DNA from: Polaribacter sejongensis
Lineage (GTDB): Bacteria; Bacteroidota; Bacteroidia; Flavobacteriales; Flavobacteriaceae
DNA: 64,000 nt
Direction: 5' to 3'
Assembly (NCBI RefSeq): GCF_038024065.1
Contig: NZ_CP150667.1
Coordinates: 1,929,501-1,993,500, forward strand
Position 1 is the stretch's first letter; each line of letters begins with the position of its first letter. This document shows positions 23,950-33,836 of this stretch, one piece after another. Below the pieces are notes generated by a model that did not search any database, was not told the DNA's origin, and was given only the letters and a program-made list of their open reading frames with translations. The position numbers were made by a program, and so were the translations under genes.

Positions 23950-24264
23950 ATGACTTTTAGCACGTTTAAAAATAATAAGGCAGTAAAGATTCTAACAAAC
24001 GTTTTTGTTTTAATCTTAATTCCATTTTTAATTTGGATGTTCTTTTTTGACGAAAATTCCTATTTAGCACATAGAAAATTCGATAATGAAATTAAAGACT
24101 TAGAAAGTACAATTTCATTTTATCAAAAGAAAATAGCAGAAGACAAAGCCACCATAAAAAAACTACAAGACTCTATTCAATTAGAACGTTTTGCAAGAGA
24201 AAAGTATTTAATGAAAAAAGAAAATGAAGAAATTTATTTAATAGAATTTGATACCATAAAATAA
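23950..24264 (+). CDS. FtsB/DivIC-family cell-division protein
   Basis: 104 aa with one N-terminal membrane helix (ILTNVFVLILIPFLIWMFFF) followed by a coiled coil (FDNEIKDLESTISFYQKKI) and the FtsB/DivIC-like ending LERFAREKYLMKKENEEIYLI. This septum-formation-initiator architecture places it in the divisome, working with FtsL and FtsQ equivalents. Located 7 bp after udk and 3 bp before mutA, a frequent arrangement in flavobacteria. Confidence 0.88.
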   Translation: MTFSTFKNNKAVKILTNVFVLILIPFLIWMFFFDENSYLAHRKFDNEIKDLESTISFYQKKIAEDKATIKKLQDSIQLERFAREKYLMKKENEEIYLIEFDTIK

Positions 24265-24267
24265 GAA

Positions 24268-25644
24268 ATGAAAAATTCTCTTTTTGATGATTTTCTAAAA
24301 ACTACACCAGCTGCTTGGAAAAATAAAATTCAAGTAGACTTAAAAGGTGCAGATTATAATGACACGTTGTTATGGAAAACTCAAGAAGGTATTGTTGTAA
24401 AGCCATTTTATACACAAGAAGATAGATCTAGTCTTAAAATAAAAACTCCAAAAAAAGGATTTAATATTTGTGAAACTATTTTTGTTGATGATGAAAAAAT
24501 AGCTAACTCACTAGCTATAGATGCTTTAAAAAGAGGTGCCAACTCGGTTCAATTTATTGCATATAAAAATTTCGATTATAGAAAACTACTTCTTAATATT
24601 GATGTAAAATCTATTTTCATTTACTTTCAGTTTCATTTTTTAGAGGACACCTTTCAGTTAGAAGTTTCTAAATTTGTAAATTCAGAAAAAACATATTTTC
24701 AAACAGATATAATAGGTAACTTAGCGGAAACAGGTAATTGGTTTTTTAATTTAAAAGAAGATTTTATAAAGCTAGAGAGAATTCAGAAAAATGCTACAAA
24801 TTGCATTGCTATTTCTGGAGATCTATATCAAAATTGCGGAGCAACAATTACACAACAATTAGCTTATACGCTAGCGCATGCAAATGAATATCTAAATAAG
24901 TTTGGAAATACTGTTGCAGAAAAATTAAGTTTTTCTTTTTCTGTAGGAAGTAATTATTTTTTTGAGATTGCAAAATTAAGAGCTTTTAGAATTTTATGGT
25001 CTGCACTTATAAAAGAATATGAAATTGCGGATTTAGAAGCTCATATTTTTGTGCAACCAAGTTTAAGAAACAAAACTATTTATGATTATAATGTGAACTT
25101 ATTAAGAACAACATCAGAATGTATGAGCGCTATTTTAGGTGGATCAAATACAATTTCTAATGTTTCTTACGATGCCATTTATCATAAATCTAACGAATTC
25201 GGAAATCGTATTTCAAGAAATCAATTATTAATATTACAACAAGAAAGTTACTTAGCAGAAGCTCAATGTTTTGCCGAAGGTTCTTATTATATAGAATCAA
25301 TAACACAACAATTAGCAGAAAACGCATTAACTCTTTTTAAGCAAATAGAAAAAAGTGGCGGTTTTTTAAAACAATTAAAGACCGGCATCATTCAGAAAAA
25401 AATTAAAGAAAGTGCTTTAAAAGAAGAAAATAGTTTCATTCAAAAAGAAATTATACTTTTAGGTACAAATTTGCAACAAAATAAGGAAGATAAAATGCAA
25501 CAAGATTTAGAATTGTATCCTTTTGTTAAGCAAAGAAATATAAAAACACTAGTCCCCCCATTAACTAGAAAACGGCTTTCAGAATCATTAGAAAAGGATC
25601 GGTTACATTCTGAAAAAAGTATAGAAGAAAATAAAAATGGATAA
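24268..25644 (+). CDS. mutA: Methylmalonyl-CoA mutase, small (beta) subunit
   Basis: 458 aa. Starts LFDDFLKTTPAAWKNKIQVDLKGADYNDTL, as in MutA, then a TIM-barrel-like domain (GSNYFFEIAKLRAFRILW, VNLLRTTSECMSAILGG, GNRISRNQLLILQQESYL). It has no C-terminal B12 domain; the subunit is noncatalytic and pairs with the B12-binding large subunit. Shorter than actinobacterial MutA, but this seems usual in Bacteroidota. The next ORF overlaps its end by 8 bp. Confidence 0.92.
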   Translation: MKNSLFDDFLKTTPAAWKNKIQVDLKGADYNDTLLWKTQEGIVVKPFYTQEDRSSLKIKTPKKGFNICETIFVDDEKIANSLAIDALKRGANSVQFIAYKNFDYRKLLLNIDVKSIFIYFQFHFLEDTFQLEVSKFVNSEKTYFQTDIIGNLAETGNWFFNLKEDFIKLERIQKNATNCIAISGDLYQNCGATITQQLAYTLAHANEYLNKFGNTVAEKLSFSFSVGSNYFFEIAKLRAFRILWSALIKEYEIADLEAHIFVQPSLRNKTIYDYNVNLLRTTSECMSAILGGSNTISNVSYDAIYHKSNEFGNRISRNQLLILQQESYLAEAQCFAEGSYYIESITQQLAENALTLFKQIEKSGGFLKQLKTGIIQKKIKESALKEENSFIQKEIILLGTNLQQNKEDKMQQDLELYPFVKQRNIKTLVPPLTRKRLSESLEKDRLHSEKSIEENKNG

Positions 25645-25972
25645 AAACAAAGAAATTCTACTTAAACAGAAAAAACAAAATGAGCTAAAACTTGAGATTC
25701 AACAATTAAAAAAGAAACTTCCTTCACTTATAATCGGATTTATTTTTTTAGTTACTGTAAGTCTATATTTTTTGGAAGATAAGTTTTATCATTTTTTTAG
25801 AAACAGTGTTAACTTTATATTTAGCACCGTTATGCTATTGTGTGTATTCTCTTTAGCTTTTATCTTAAAGAACTATATTAAAATTAAGAAAAGACAAAAA
25901 AAAGTAAAAAATATTGGAGTTGAATTATATAAATTAATGAAACTAGACGAGGGCAGCCCTAAAAATGAGTAG
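25637..25972 (+). CDS. Small two-helix membrane protein between mutA and mutB
   Basis: 111 aa, unrecognised. A Lys/Gln/Leu-rich amphipathic N-terminus ([18 protein letters not shown]) is followed by two membrane helices ([16 protein letters not shown] and [18 protein letters not shown]) and a basic tail [13 protein letters not shown]. It overlaps mutA by 8 bp and mutB by 8 bp, so its translation is coupled to both. This tight insertion suggests a true coding gene, possibly conserved in the order. Role unknown. Confidence 0.75.
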   Translation: MDKNKEILLKQKKQNELKLEIQQLKKKLPSLIIGFIFLVTVSLYFLEDKFYHFFRNSVNFIFSTVMLLCVFSLAFILKNYIKIKKRQKKVKNIGVELYKLMKLDEGSPKNE

Positions 25973-28028
25973 AAAAAATTTACAAAATATAAAACTCAAA
26001 AATACAGACGTTAACACAAAACCTTCTTTTAATCAAGAAGGTTTTGCTGCTGGTATTGCTCCTAATTTACGAGGTCCCTATGCTACTATGTACGTTAGAA
26101 GACCTTGGACAATTAGACAGTATGCTGGTTTTTCTACGGCAGAAGAAAGCAATGCTTTTTATCTAAAAAATTTAGAAGCAGGTCAAAAAGGATTGTCTGT
26201 TGCTTTTGACTTAGCAACGCATAGAGGCTATGACTCAGATCACGAACGAGTACAAGGTGATGTTGGTAAAGCTGGTGTTGCCATAGACTCTGTAGAGGAT
26301 ATGAAAATTCTATTTGACAAAATTCCGTTAGATAAGATGTCTGTTTCTATGACTATGAATGGTGCTGTTTTACCCATTTTAGCTTTTTATATTGTTGCCG
26401 CAGAAGAACAAGGTGTTTCTTTAGAACAATTATCTGGTACTATCCAAAATGATATTCTAAAAGAGTTTATGGTTAGAAATACATACATCTACCCTCCTGC
26501 TCCTTCCATGAAAATTATTGCTGATATTTTTAAATTTACAAGCAGTAAAATGCCAAAATTTAATTCCATATCTATTTCTGGTTACCACATGCAAGAAGCC
26601 GGTGCTACAGCAGAAATAGAATTGGCATATACATTAGCAGACGGTTTAGAATATATTAGAAAAGGAATTGAAGCAGGCATGGAAATAGATGCTTTTGCCC
26701 CAAGACTTTCTTTCTTTTGGGCAATTGGCATGGATCATTTTACTGAAATTGCAAAATTACGAGCTGCAAGAATGTTATGGGCAAAAATTGTAAAACAATT
26801 TAATCCTAAAAACCCAAAATCTTTAGCTTTAAGAACACATTGCCAAACAAGCGGTTGGTCTTTAACAGCACAAGATCCTTTTAACAACGTAGCAAGAACA
26901 ACCATAGAAGCTATGGCTGCTGCTTTTGGTGGCACACAAAGTTTACACACCAATGCTTTAGATGAAGCCATTGCTTTACCTACAGAATTTTCTGCAAGAA
27001 TAGCTAGAAATACACAAATACACTTACAACAAGAAACATATATAACCAAAACGGTAGATCCTTGGGCAGGAAGTTATCATGTAGAAAAGTTAACCGAAGA
27101 TTTAGCAAATAAAGCTTGGGAGCTAATTAGCGAGGTAGAAGAACTTGGTGGCATAACAAAAGCCATTGAAAAAGGAATTCCTAAAATGCGTATTGAAGAA
27201 GCTGCAGCTATTAAACAAGCAAAAATAGACAGTGAAAAAGACGTAATTGTAGGAGTTAATAAATATCAGTTAAAAAAAGAAGATTCTCTACAAATTTTAG
27301 AGGTTGATAATGAAGCTGTACGAAATTCTCAAATTAAAAGATTAAATCATCTAAAAAAGACAAGAGATAATTCAGCTGTTAAAAACTCTTTAGACGCGTT
27401 AATAGAATCGGCAAAATCTGGAGAAGGAAACCTATTAGACTTAGCAGTTAAAGCAGCTAAAAACAGAGCAACTCTAGGTGAAATTTCTGATGCTTTAGAA
27501 CTCGTTTTTGGGAGACACAAAGCAATTCACAAAACAATTTCTGGAGTATATAGTAAAGAAATAAAAGACGATCAACTCTATAAGAGAGCAGCAGATTTAT
27601 CAGATAAATTTGCAGAGTTAGATGGGCGACGCCCTAGAATTATGATTGCCAAATTAGGTCAGGATGGACACGATAGAGGAGCAAAAGTTGTAGCCACTGG
27701 TTATGCTGATTTAGGTTTTGATGTAGATATTGGTCCATTATTTCAAACACCACAAGAAGCAACAAAACAAGCGATAGAAAATGATGTCCATATTTTAGGA
27801 ATCTCCTCTTTAGCGGCAGGGCATAAAACCTTAGTTCCACAAGTTATATCCGAATTAAAAAAATACGGGCGAGAAGACATTATGGTTATTGTTGGTGGCG
27901 TTGTACCTATACAAGACTATCCCTTTTTATTAGAAGCTGGTGCTGCTGGTATCTTTGGCCCTGGAACTAAAATTGCACAAGCTGCCATTGACTTACTAAC
28001 TATTTTAATTGAAAGTACAGCCGAATAA
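25965..28028 (+). CDS. mutB: Methylmalonyl-CoA mutase, large (alpha) subunit
   Basis: 687 aa. TIM-barrel substrate domain ([66 protein letters not shown]) and a C-terminal adenosylcobalamin domain of about 130 residues with the DxHxxG motif [20 protein letters not shown]. It interconverts succinyl-CoA and (R)-methylmalonyl-CoA, linking propionate/odd-chain and branched amino acid breakdown to the TCA cycle. Its stop lies 10 bp from the convergent next gene without an obvious terminator. Confidence 0.97.
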   Translation: MSRKNLQNIKLKNTDVNTKPSFNQEGFAAGIAPNLRGPYATMYVRRPWTIRQYAGFSTAEESNAFYLKNLEAGQKGLSVAFDLATHRGYDSDHERVQGDVGKAGVAIDSVEDMKILFDKIPLDKMSVSMTMNGAVLPILAFYIVAAEEQGVSLEQLSGTIQNDILKEFMVRNTYIYPPAPSMKIIADIFKFTSSKMPKFNSISISGYHMQEAGATAEIELAYTLADGLEYIRKGIEAGMEIDAFAPRLSFFWAIGMDHFTEIAKLRAARMLWAKIVKQFNPKNPKSLALRTHCQTSGWSLTAQDPFNNVARTTIEAMAAAFGGTQSLHTNALDEAIALPTEFSARIARNTQIHLQQETYITKTVDPWAGSYHVEKLTEDLANKAWELISEVEELGGITKAIEKGIPKMRIEEAAAIKQAKIDSEKDVIVGVNKYQLKKEDSLQILEVDNEAVRNSQIKRLNHLKKTRDNSAVKNSLDALIESAKSGEGNLLDLAVKAAKNRATLGEISDALELVFGRHKAIHKTISGVYSKEIKDDQLYKRAADLSDKFAELDGRRPRIMIAKLGQDGHDRGAKVVATGYADLGFDVDIGPLFQTPQEATKQAIENDVHILGISSLAAGHKTLVPQVISELKKYGREDIMVIVGGVVPIQDYPFLLEAGAAGIFGPGTKIAQAAIDLLTILIESTAE

Positions 28029-28038
28029 AAACCCTTTT

Positions 28039-28368
28039 TTACATAAATAAGTTTTCTTTATTCGAAACATTTTCTTTCGGAATCTCATTAAAGAATTCTG
28101 CTGCTTCGGTGCTCGATGCTCCTCCGTAAGACGCTAAAAAAGTTCCTTTCTCATCATCTTTTGTTACCACAACATATAATATAGACATATCTGCAGGATT
28201 ACTCATTCCTTCAAATCGATGTTCTGCAACAATAAAAATTTCAGTAGGCTTGTACTTACTTTTTGTATTGTTATCAATTAACGCTCCATCTACCACTCTA
28301 TAATTACTGGTATACCCTTTTTCCTGGTATTTTTTTATTATTTCTAATTCATTTTTATCGTTATTCAT
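28039..28368 (-). CDS. Conserved hypothetical protein
   Basis: 109 aa without signal peptide or membrane helices. Acidic N-terminus (NNDKNELEIIKKYQEKGY), a beta-rich core (YRVVDGALIDN, TEIFIVAEHRFEG, SILYVVVTKDDEKGTFLASYG) and an acidic helical end. It is convergent with mutB and divergent from the GH3 gene. The composition fits a small cytosolic protein; I do not recognise the family. Confidence 0.7.
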   Translation of the reverse strand: MNNDKNELEIIKKYQEKGYTSNYRVVDGALIDNNTKSKYKPTEIFIVAEHRFEGMSNPADMSILYVVVTKDDEKGTFLASYGGASSTEAAEFFNEIPKENVSNKENLFM

Positions 28369-28536
28369 TTTATATATAATTTAGGTTCATCACAAAATAA
28401 AAGAAATTACATAGAAAAGAGTACTGCAAACCATTTAGATTTTAACTCAAATCAAAAACTCTAATGCACTCTTTTTTCTACGATACGAGTTAATCTAATA
28501 GCTACACAATCTTGATCTTTGTAAAAAACATAAACT

Positions 28537-30060
28537 ATGGCAATCTTAGGAAATATTATAAAAGGAATTATCAATTTAACTGATACACTTTCATCAGAAA
28601 CAAATCACATCGAAGCTCAAAAAGAAGTTTTACAAAACTTACTTGAAACAGCCAAAGAAACTCAATTTGGTGAAGCTTATAATTTTGAATCCATTCTATT
28701 AAGTGATGATTTACAAACCTCCTTTGCTAATAAAGTTCCTTTTTTCGATTATAATTCACTGAACAACAAATGGTGGTACAAAATCCATAATGGAGAAGAA
28801 AATGTAACTTGGACTGGTAGTCCGTCTTATTTTGCTTTAAGTTCTGGTACCACCGGAAAAACGAGTAAAAGAATTCCGGTTACAGATGAAATGATTGCTG
28901 CTATAAAAAGTTCTGGAATCAAACAAGTTACTTCTTTAAACAACTTTGATTTACCTGTAGATTTCTTCGAGAAAGACATTATGATGTTAGGAAGCTCTAC
29001 GGATTTAGATGAGAAAGACGATCACTTTGAAGGAGAAATAAGTGGAATTAGTGCTAGTAATATTCCTTTTTGGTTTAAAGGTTATTACAAACCCGGAGAA
29101 GAAATTGCCAAGATTGAAGATTGGGACGAGCGCGTACAACATATTGCAGAAAATGCTAAATCATGGGATATTGGTGCTTTAAGCGGAATACCTTCTTGGA
29201 TAGAGTTAATGATGCAGAAAGTGATTGATTTTCATCATTTAGAAAACATTCATGAAATTTGGCCAAATCTTCAAGTGTACACTTCTGGTGGAGTTGCTTT
29301 TGGTCCTTATGAAAAAAGCTTTAAAGCCTTATTAGGAAAACCCGTTACGGTTATAGACACTTATTTGGCTTCCGAAGGATACATCGCTACACAAGTAAGA
29401 CCAGAAACCGATGCAATGCAGTTAAATACCGAGAATGGTATTTATTTTGAATTTGTTCCTATGAATCCTGATTATATAAATGAGGATGGATCTATCAAAC
29501 AAAACGCACCTTCTTTAACTTTAGAGCAAGTTGAAACAGACACCGATTATATTTTAATTATAAGTACCGTAAGTGGTGCTTGGCGTTATTTAATAGGTGA
29601 TACCATTAAATTTACAGATGTAGAAAAGGCTGAAATTAAGATTACAGGACGTACTAAATTCTTCTTAAATACTGTTGGATCTCAATTATCCGTTAATAAA
29701 ATGGATGATGCTATTAAGCATATAGAAGAAAAATTCTCTACAACTATCACAGAGTATACCATTTGTGCAAAACGATTCGAAGATGGTGAATTTTATCATT
29801 CTTGGTATTTAGGTTCCGATTTAAAAGGTGACAATGATAAAATTGCAACTGCTTTAGATGATTTTCTAAAAGAAGCAAATAATAATTATAAAGTTGCAAG
29901 AAGCAAAGCATTAAAAGGTGTTAAGGTTGCCGTAATTCCTGTTGAAACATTTCATAATTGGAATGATAATAACAAGAAAAAAGGTGGACAAGTAAAAATG
30001 GAACGTGTAATGAAAGAAGAAAAATTTGCCGACTGGGAAAAATTTGTTCAAAAAGCATAA
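28537..30060 (+). CDS. GH3 auxin-responsive promoter family acyl-adenylate enzyme
   Basis: 507 aa of the ANL superfamily, GH3 branch. Evidence: the phosphate-binding loop ALSSGTTGKTSKRIPV at about 97-112, IDTYLASEGYIATQ as the aryl/substrate side, WRYLIGDTIKF (the adenylate YRxGD equivalent), KITGRTKFFLN and KKKGGQVKMERV near the end. Plant GH3 enzymes join acids to amino acids through an adenylate; the bacterial function is unknown. The TPP enzyme begins 37 bp later. Confidence 0.9.
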   Translation: MAILGNIIKGIINLTDTLSSETNHIEAQKEVLQNLLETAKETQFGEAYNFESILLSDDLQTSFANKVPFFDYNSLNNKWWYKIHNGEENVTWTGSPSYFALSSGTTGKTSKRIPVTDEMIAAIKSSGIKQVTSLNNFDLPVDFFEKDIMMLGSSTDLDEKDDHFEGEISGISASNIPFWFKGYYKPGEEIAKIEDWDERVQHIAENAKSWDIGALSGIPSWIELMMQKVIDFHHLENIHEIWPNLQVYTSGGVAFGPYEKSFKALLGKPVTVIDTYLASEGYIATQVRPETDAMQLNTENGIYFEFVPMNPDYINEDGSIKQNAPSLTLEQVETDTDYILIISTVSGAWRYLIGDTIKFTDVEKAEIKITGRTKFFLNTVGSQLSVNKMDDAIKHIEEKFSTTITEYTICAKRFEDGEFYHSWYLGSDLKGDNDKIATALDDFLKEANNNYKVARSKALKGVKVAVIPVETFHNWNDNNKKKGGQVKMERVMKEEKFADWEKFVQKA

Positions 30061-30097
30061 TTCAAAAAAACTAAAATTAACTTTTAAACTTACTAAA

Positions 30098-31747
30098 ATG
30101 AAAACTTCAGATATCATCATAAAATCTTTAGAGAATGAAGGCGTAGAATATATTTTTGGCTTACCTGGTGAAGAAAATTTAGACCTTCTAGAATCCATCA
30201 GAAAATCTGATAAAATAAAATTAATACTTACCAGACACGAACAAGGAGCTGGCTTTATGGCAGCAACTTATGGCAGACTTACAGGAAAACCTGGAGTTTG
30301 CATGTCTACATTAGGCCCCGGAGCAACCAATTTAATGACGCCTGCAGCTTACGCACAATTGGGCGCAATGCCAATGGTAATGCTTACCGGGCAAAAACCA
30401 ATAAAAGAAAGCAAACAAGGTAAGTTTCAAATTGTAGACATTTTAGAGATGATGCAACCACTTACAAAGTTTTCTAAACAAATAACCTATGGTAAAAATG
30501 CAAGTGCAATTATTAGAGAAGCATTTAGAGTTTCTCAAGAAGAAAGACCAGGTGCTGTACATATAGAAATTCCGGAAGATGTTTGTAAAGAAATCGTTGA
30601 GAATCCGCAATGTTTTAATGTGAATAGCGCTAAAATTCCATCAGCAAATACAAGTTCCATCTTAGAAGCAAAAGAGATGATTCTTTCAGCAAAAAAACCT
30701 TTATTATTAATTGGTGCTGGTGCTAATAGAAAAAGAGCCAGTGAAGCTTTAACTAATTTTGTAGATCAATTAGGAATTCCTTTTTTTAATACACAAATGG
30801 GAAAAGGAATTATTGACGAAAGGAATCCGCTTTATTTAGGAACTGCCGCATTATCTTCAAACGATTTTTTACATGAAGCCATAGAAGCAGCAGATTTAAT
30901 TATAAATGTTGGTCATGATACGATTGAAAAACCTCCGTTTGTTATGAATGCTGATGAAAAAAGAAAAGTGATTCATATTAACTTTTTTGCTGCAGAAGTT
31001 CACGAGGTTTATTTCCCTCAATTAAATGTAATTGGAGATATTGCTACAAGTATTCATCAATTAACAAAAAAGTTAGCATCGAATGCAAAAAAATGGAATC
31101 TTGACTTTTTTCTAAAAGTGAAAGACAATGTATTGTGCCATCTCTCTAAATACAAAGATGACAATCGCTTCCCAATGCTACCGCAACGTTTGGTAGAAAT
31201 TACAAGAAACGTTTTACCCGAAGACGGAATTGTAACTTTAGACAACGGAATTTATAAAATATGGTTTGCTAGAAACTATCCTGCTTATGCTCAAAACACT
31301 TTACTTTTAGACAACGCTTTGGCAACAATGGGTGCAGGTTTTCCTTCAGCAATTATGGCAAAAGAATTATATCCTCACAAAAAAGTTGTTTCTGTAAATG
31401 GTGATGGTGGTTTTATGATGAATTCTCAGGAATTAGAAACTGCTGTTCGAATGGATTTAGATTTGGTTATTATTATTTTGAATGATAACGCATACGGAAT
31501 GATTGAATGGAAACAAGAAGGAGAAGGATTCCCTAAATTTGGACTAGAATATAAAAACCCAGATTTTGTAAAATATGCAGAAAGTTTTGGAGCTATTGGA
31601 CACAGACCTTCATCAGTATCTGAGTTCGAAGAAACCTTAACAAAAACATTAAATTTAAAAGGAGTACATGTAATTGATTTAGCCGTAGATTATTCATTAA
31701 ATCATGAAATATTAAATGTATTACTAAGTGAAAATTCTAAAAAATAA
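30098..31747 (+). CDS. TPP-dependent enzyme annotated as acetolactate synthase-like; possible 2-oxoglutarate decarboxylase
   Basis: 549 aa from ATG 30098; a TTG at 30026 would overlap the GH3 gene. TPP-family layout: GLPGEENLDLLES, catalytic Glu in RHEQGAGFMAATYGRLTGKP, central FAD/NAD-like domain, and the TPP motif GDGGFMMNSQELETA followed by ILNDNAYGMIEW. It resembles AlsS/IlvB large subunits, but no small regulatory subunit lies nearby and it is directly followed by an SSADH gene. In Synechococcus sp. PCC 7002 that pair is 2-oxoglutarate decarboxylase plus SSADH, so this is a rival assignment. Confidence 0.85.
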   Translation: MKTSDIIIKSLENEGVEYIFGLPGEENLDLLESIRKSDKIKLILTRHEQGAGFMAATYGRLTGKPGVCMSTLGPGATNLMTPAAYAQLGAMPMVMLTGQKPIKESKQGKFQIVDILEMMQPLTKFSKQITYGKNASAIIREAFRVSQEERPGAVHIEIPEDVCKEIVENPQCFNVNSAKIPSANTSSILEAKEMILSAKKPLLLIGAGANRKRASEALTNFVDQLGIPFFNTQMGKGIIDERNPLYLGTAALSSNDFLHEAIEAADLIINVGHDTIEKPPFVMNADEKRKVIHINFFAAEVHEVYFPQLNVIGDIATSIHQLTKKLASNAKKWNLDFFLKVKDNVLCHLSKYKDDNRFPMLPQRLVEITRNVLPEDGIVTLDNGIYKIWFARNYPAYAQNTLLLDNALATMGAGFPSAIMAKELYPHKKVVSVNGDGGFMMNSQELETAVRMDLDLVIIILNDNAYGMIEWKQEGEGFPKFGLEYKNPDFVKYAESFGAIGHRPSSVSEFEETLTKTLNLKGVHVIDLAVDYSLNHEILNVLLSENSKK

Positions 31748-31751
31748 AATT

Positions 31752-33119
31752 ATGAAAACAATCACCACTATAAATCCTGCCACAGAGGAAGAAATTACAA
31801 CTTATAACAGAATTTCAGAAAAAACAACAAAAGAAAAAGTAGCAAAAGCAAATGAGGCTTATAAATCTTGGAAAAAAACAAGTTTAGAAGAACGCTCTAA
31901 GTTGATGCACAAACTTGCTGATATCTTTGACAATAACAAAGAGAAATACGCACAATTAGCCACCCAAGAAATGGGAAAAGTAATTGAACAATCTCGTAAA
32001 GAAATAGAAAAATGTGCTTTAATATGTAGATATTATGCAGATAACATCACAGAATTATTAGCCGATAAAATAGTAGAAACAGAAGCAAGTAAAAGTTATG
32101 TAACATTTCAGCCCTTAGGAGTTACTTTGGCCATAATGCCATGGAATTTCCCTTTTTACCAAGTAGTTCGTTTTGCTGCTCCAGCAGTAATGACAGGGAA
32201 CACTGGAGTTTTAAAACACGCGTCTAACGTACAAGGTTGTGCATTTGCTTTAGAAGAGGCGTTTTCAGAAGCAGGTTTCCCAGAAGGAGTTTTTACAAAC
32301 TTAAATGTGGCATCAGATGCTATAGAAGCAATTATTGAAGATAAAAACATTGTTGCAGTAACCTTAACAGGAAGTGAACCCGCAGGACGTGCTGTTGCTA
32401 AAACTGCAGGAGAAAATTTAAAAAAGACCGTTTTAGAATTAGGTGGAAGTGATGCTTACATTGTTTTAGAAGACGTGGATTTAGAGAAGGCGACCGACAT
32501 GGCTACTTTTGGACGATTACAAAATAACGGACAAACCTGTATTGCTGCAAAGCGTTTTATTGTTTTAGAAGAAATTTATGACGATTTCTTAAAACTATTC
32601 ACTAAAAAAATGAAAGCCGCAAAAATGGGAGCTCCTACAGACGAAGATGTTTATTACGGACCTTTGGCACGTATAGATTTAAGGAACGAAATTCATGAAC
32701 AGGTAGAAAAAACAGTTCAACAAGGTGGAAAGTTAATTTTGGGTGGAAAAATTCCTGATAGAAAAGGAGCTTATTATCCTGCCACAATTTTAGCCAATCT
32801 AAAACCTGGCATGACGGCTTTTGATGAAGAACTTTTTGGGCCAGTAGCTTCTGTTATCAAAGCAAAAAATGAAGAGGAAGCAATTGAACTTGCAAATAAT
32901 TCATCTTTTGGTTTGGGTTCTGGTGTACTTACGGGTAATTCTAAAAGAGGAGAAAAAATTGCTTTGCAATTAGAGGCAGGAAACAGTTTTGTAAATAAAC
33001 TAGTCACCTCAGACCCAAGATTGCCTTTTGGTGGTATTAAAAATAGTGGTTATGGTAGGGAGCTTTCTAGCTACGGAATTAGAGAATTTGTAAATACAAA
33101 GTCTATTTGGATAGATTAA
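31752..33119 (+). CDS. NAD(P)-dependent succinate-semialdehyde dehydrogenase
   Basis: 455 aa, ATG 31752. An earlier in-frame start at 31728 would overlap the previous gene. Aldehyde dehydrogenase motifs: IMPWNFPFYQVVRF, VTLTGSEPAGRAV, general-base Glu in VLELGGSDAYIV, catalytic Cys in NNGQTCIAAKRFIV, and FGGIKNSGYGREL. The short length and INPATEEEITTYNRI start match SSADH enzymes that make succinate from succinate semialdehyde. It sits 4 bp after the TPP enzyme, so both probably work together. Confidence 0.92.
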   Translation: MKTITTINPATEEEITTYNRISEKTTKEKVAKANEAYKSWKKTSLEERSKLMHKLADIFDNNKEKYAQLATQEMGKVIEQSRKEIEKCALICRYYADNITELLADKIVETEASKSYVTFQPLGVTLAIMPWNFPFYQVVRFAAPAVMTGNTGVLKHASNVQGCAFALEEAFSEAGFPEGVFTNLNVASDAIEAIIEDKNIVAVTLTGSEPAGRAVAKTAGENLKKTVLELGGSDAYIVLEDVDLEKATDMATFGRLQNNGQTCIAAKRFIVLEEIYDDFLKLFTKKMKAAKMGAPTDEDVYYGPLARIDLRNEIHEQVEKTVQQGGKLILGGKIPDRKGAYYPATILANLKPGMTAFDEELFGPVASVIKAKNEEEAIELANNSSFGLGSGVLTGNSKRGEKIALQLEAGNSFVNKLVTSDPRLPFGGIKNSGYGRELSSYGIREFVNTKSIWID

Positions 33120-33136
33120 TTTTTCTAAAATTGAAT

Positions 33137-33178
33137 AAAAGTAAAAACCATCACAAATTAGTGATGGTTTTTACTTTT
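33137..33178. terminator. Bidirectional terminator between convergent genes
   Basis: 18-bp arms AAAAGTAAAAACCATCAC / GTGATGGTTTTTACTTTT with loop AAATTA. It lies between the SSADH stop (plus) and the HEXXH gene stop (minus) and has A/T tracts at both edges, serving both. Confidence 0.85.
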
Positions 33179-33191
33179 ACTTTAAGAATAC

Positions 33192-33767
33192 TTATTTTAT
33201 ATTTTCTAAATTTTCATCTAATTTATTTCGATCATCCACCAACACCATAATTTCTTCTGGAGATAAATAATATCTTTTAATCCGATTTTTATATGCTTCT
33301 GAAATATCAGCATGATTTAAAATAAAATTCTTTGTTTTTATAATGTACAATTCCATTTTGTGCTTTACAGCAAAACCATCTGCGGCTCTTTCTGCTTCAA
33401 CAATATGATTATCCGAAAACAAGTATTTAAGTCCGAACCAAATTAAATTTAACTTGCTTCTATTTTGATAATCCATAATATGCCCTAACTCGTGACCAAT
33501 CCAACCAATAAAAATATCTTTTGGAATATCTCGTGTAGAAAATTCCTTATCAGAAATTTTAAATTTTTCACTAATCAAAATTAAAAATTTTCTATTTTTT
33601 TTCAATTTAAAAAAACTATCAAAAGTAGGTCTTGCCTGCATGGTAGATTTTTTAATATTCTTTTTAAATTTAAACTCAATGTGTATATTTTTTAACTGCG
33701 GATAGTAATTTAGCGCAGTTTCTACTTCATCTTTTATGGTTTTAGGAATTACATGATATTTAGGCAT
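33192..33767 (-). CDS. HEXXH metalloprotease-like protein
   Basis: 191 aa. The zinc motif HELGH is at about residues 92-96 (WIGHELGHIMDYQN), followed about 30 residues later by VEAERAADGFAV, which offers a third ligand Glu and a downstream Asp in the ExxxD style of gluzincin peptidases. No signal peptide or membrane helix is clear, although the mid region WFGLKYLF is hydrophobic. Possible Zn-dependent peptidase; substrate unknown. Confidence 0.8.
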   Translation of the reverse strand: MPKYHVIPKTIKDEVETALNYYPQLKNIHIEFKFKKNIKKSTMQARPTFDSFFKLKKNRKFLILISEKFKISDKEFSTRDIPKDIFIGWIGHELGHIMDYQNRSKLNLIWFGLKYLFSDNHIVEAERAADGFAVKHKMELYIIKTKNFILNHADISEAYKNRIKRYYLSPEEIMVLVDDRNKLDENLENIK

Positions 33768-33836
33768 AAACTTTATGATTTTTTTAAAACTTTAGTACAT
33801 AAATATACCCATATCTAGAAGTTCATTTGTGCTTTT

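Noticed and set aside
30026..30097. Earlier TTG start for the TPP enzyme, overlapping the GH3 gene
   Set aside because: The ATG at 30098 starts the conserved MKTSDIIIKSL region and avoids the overlap.
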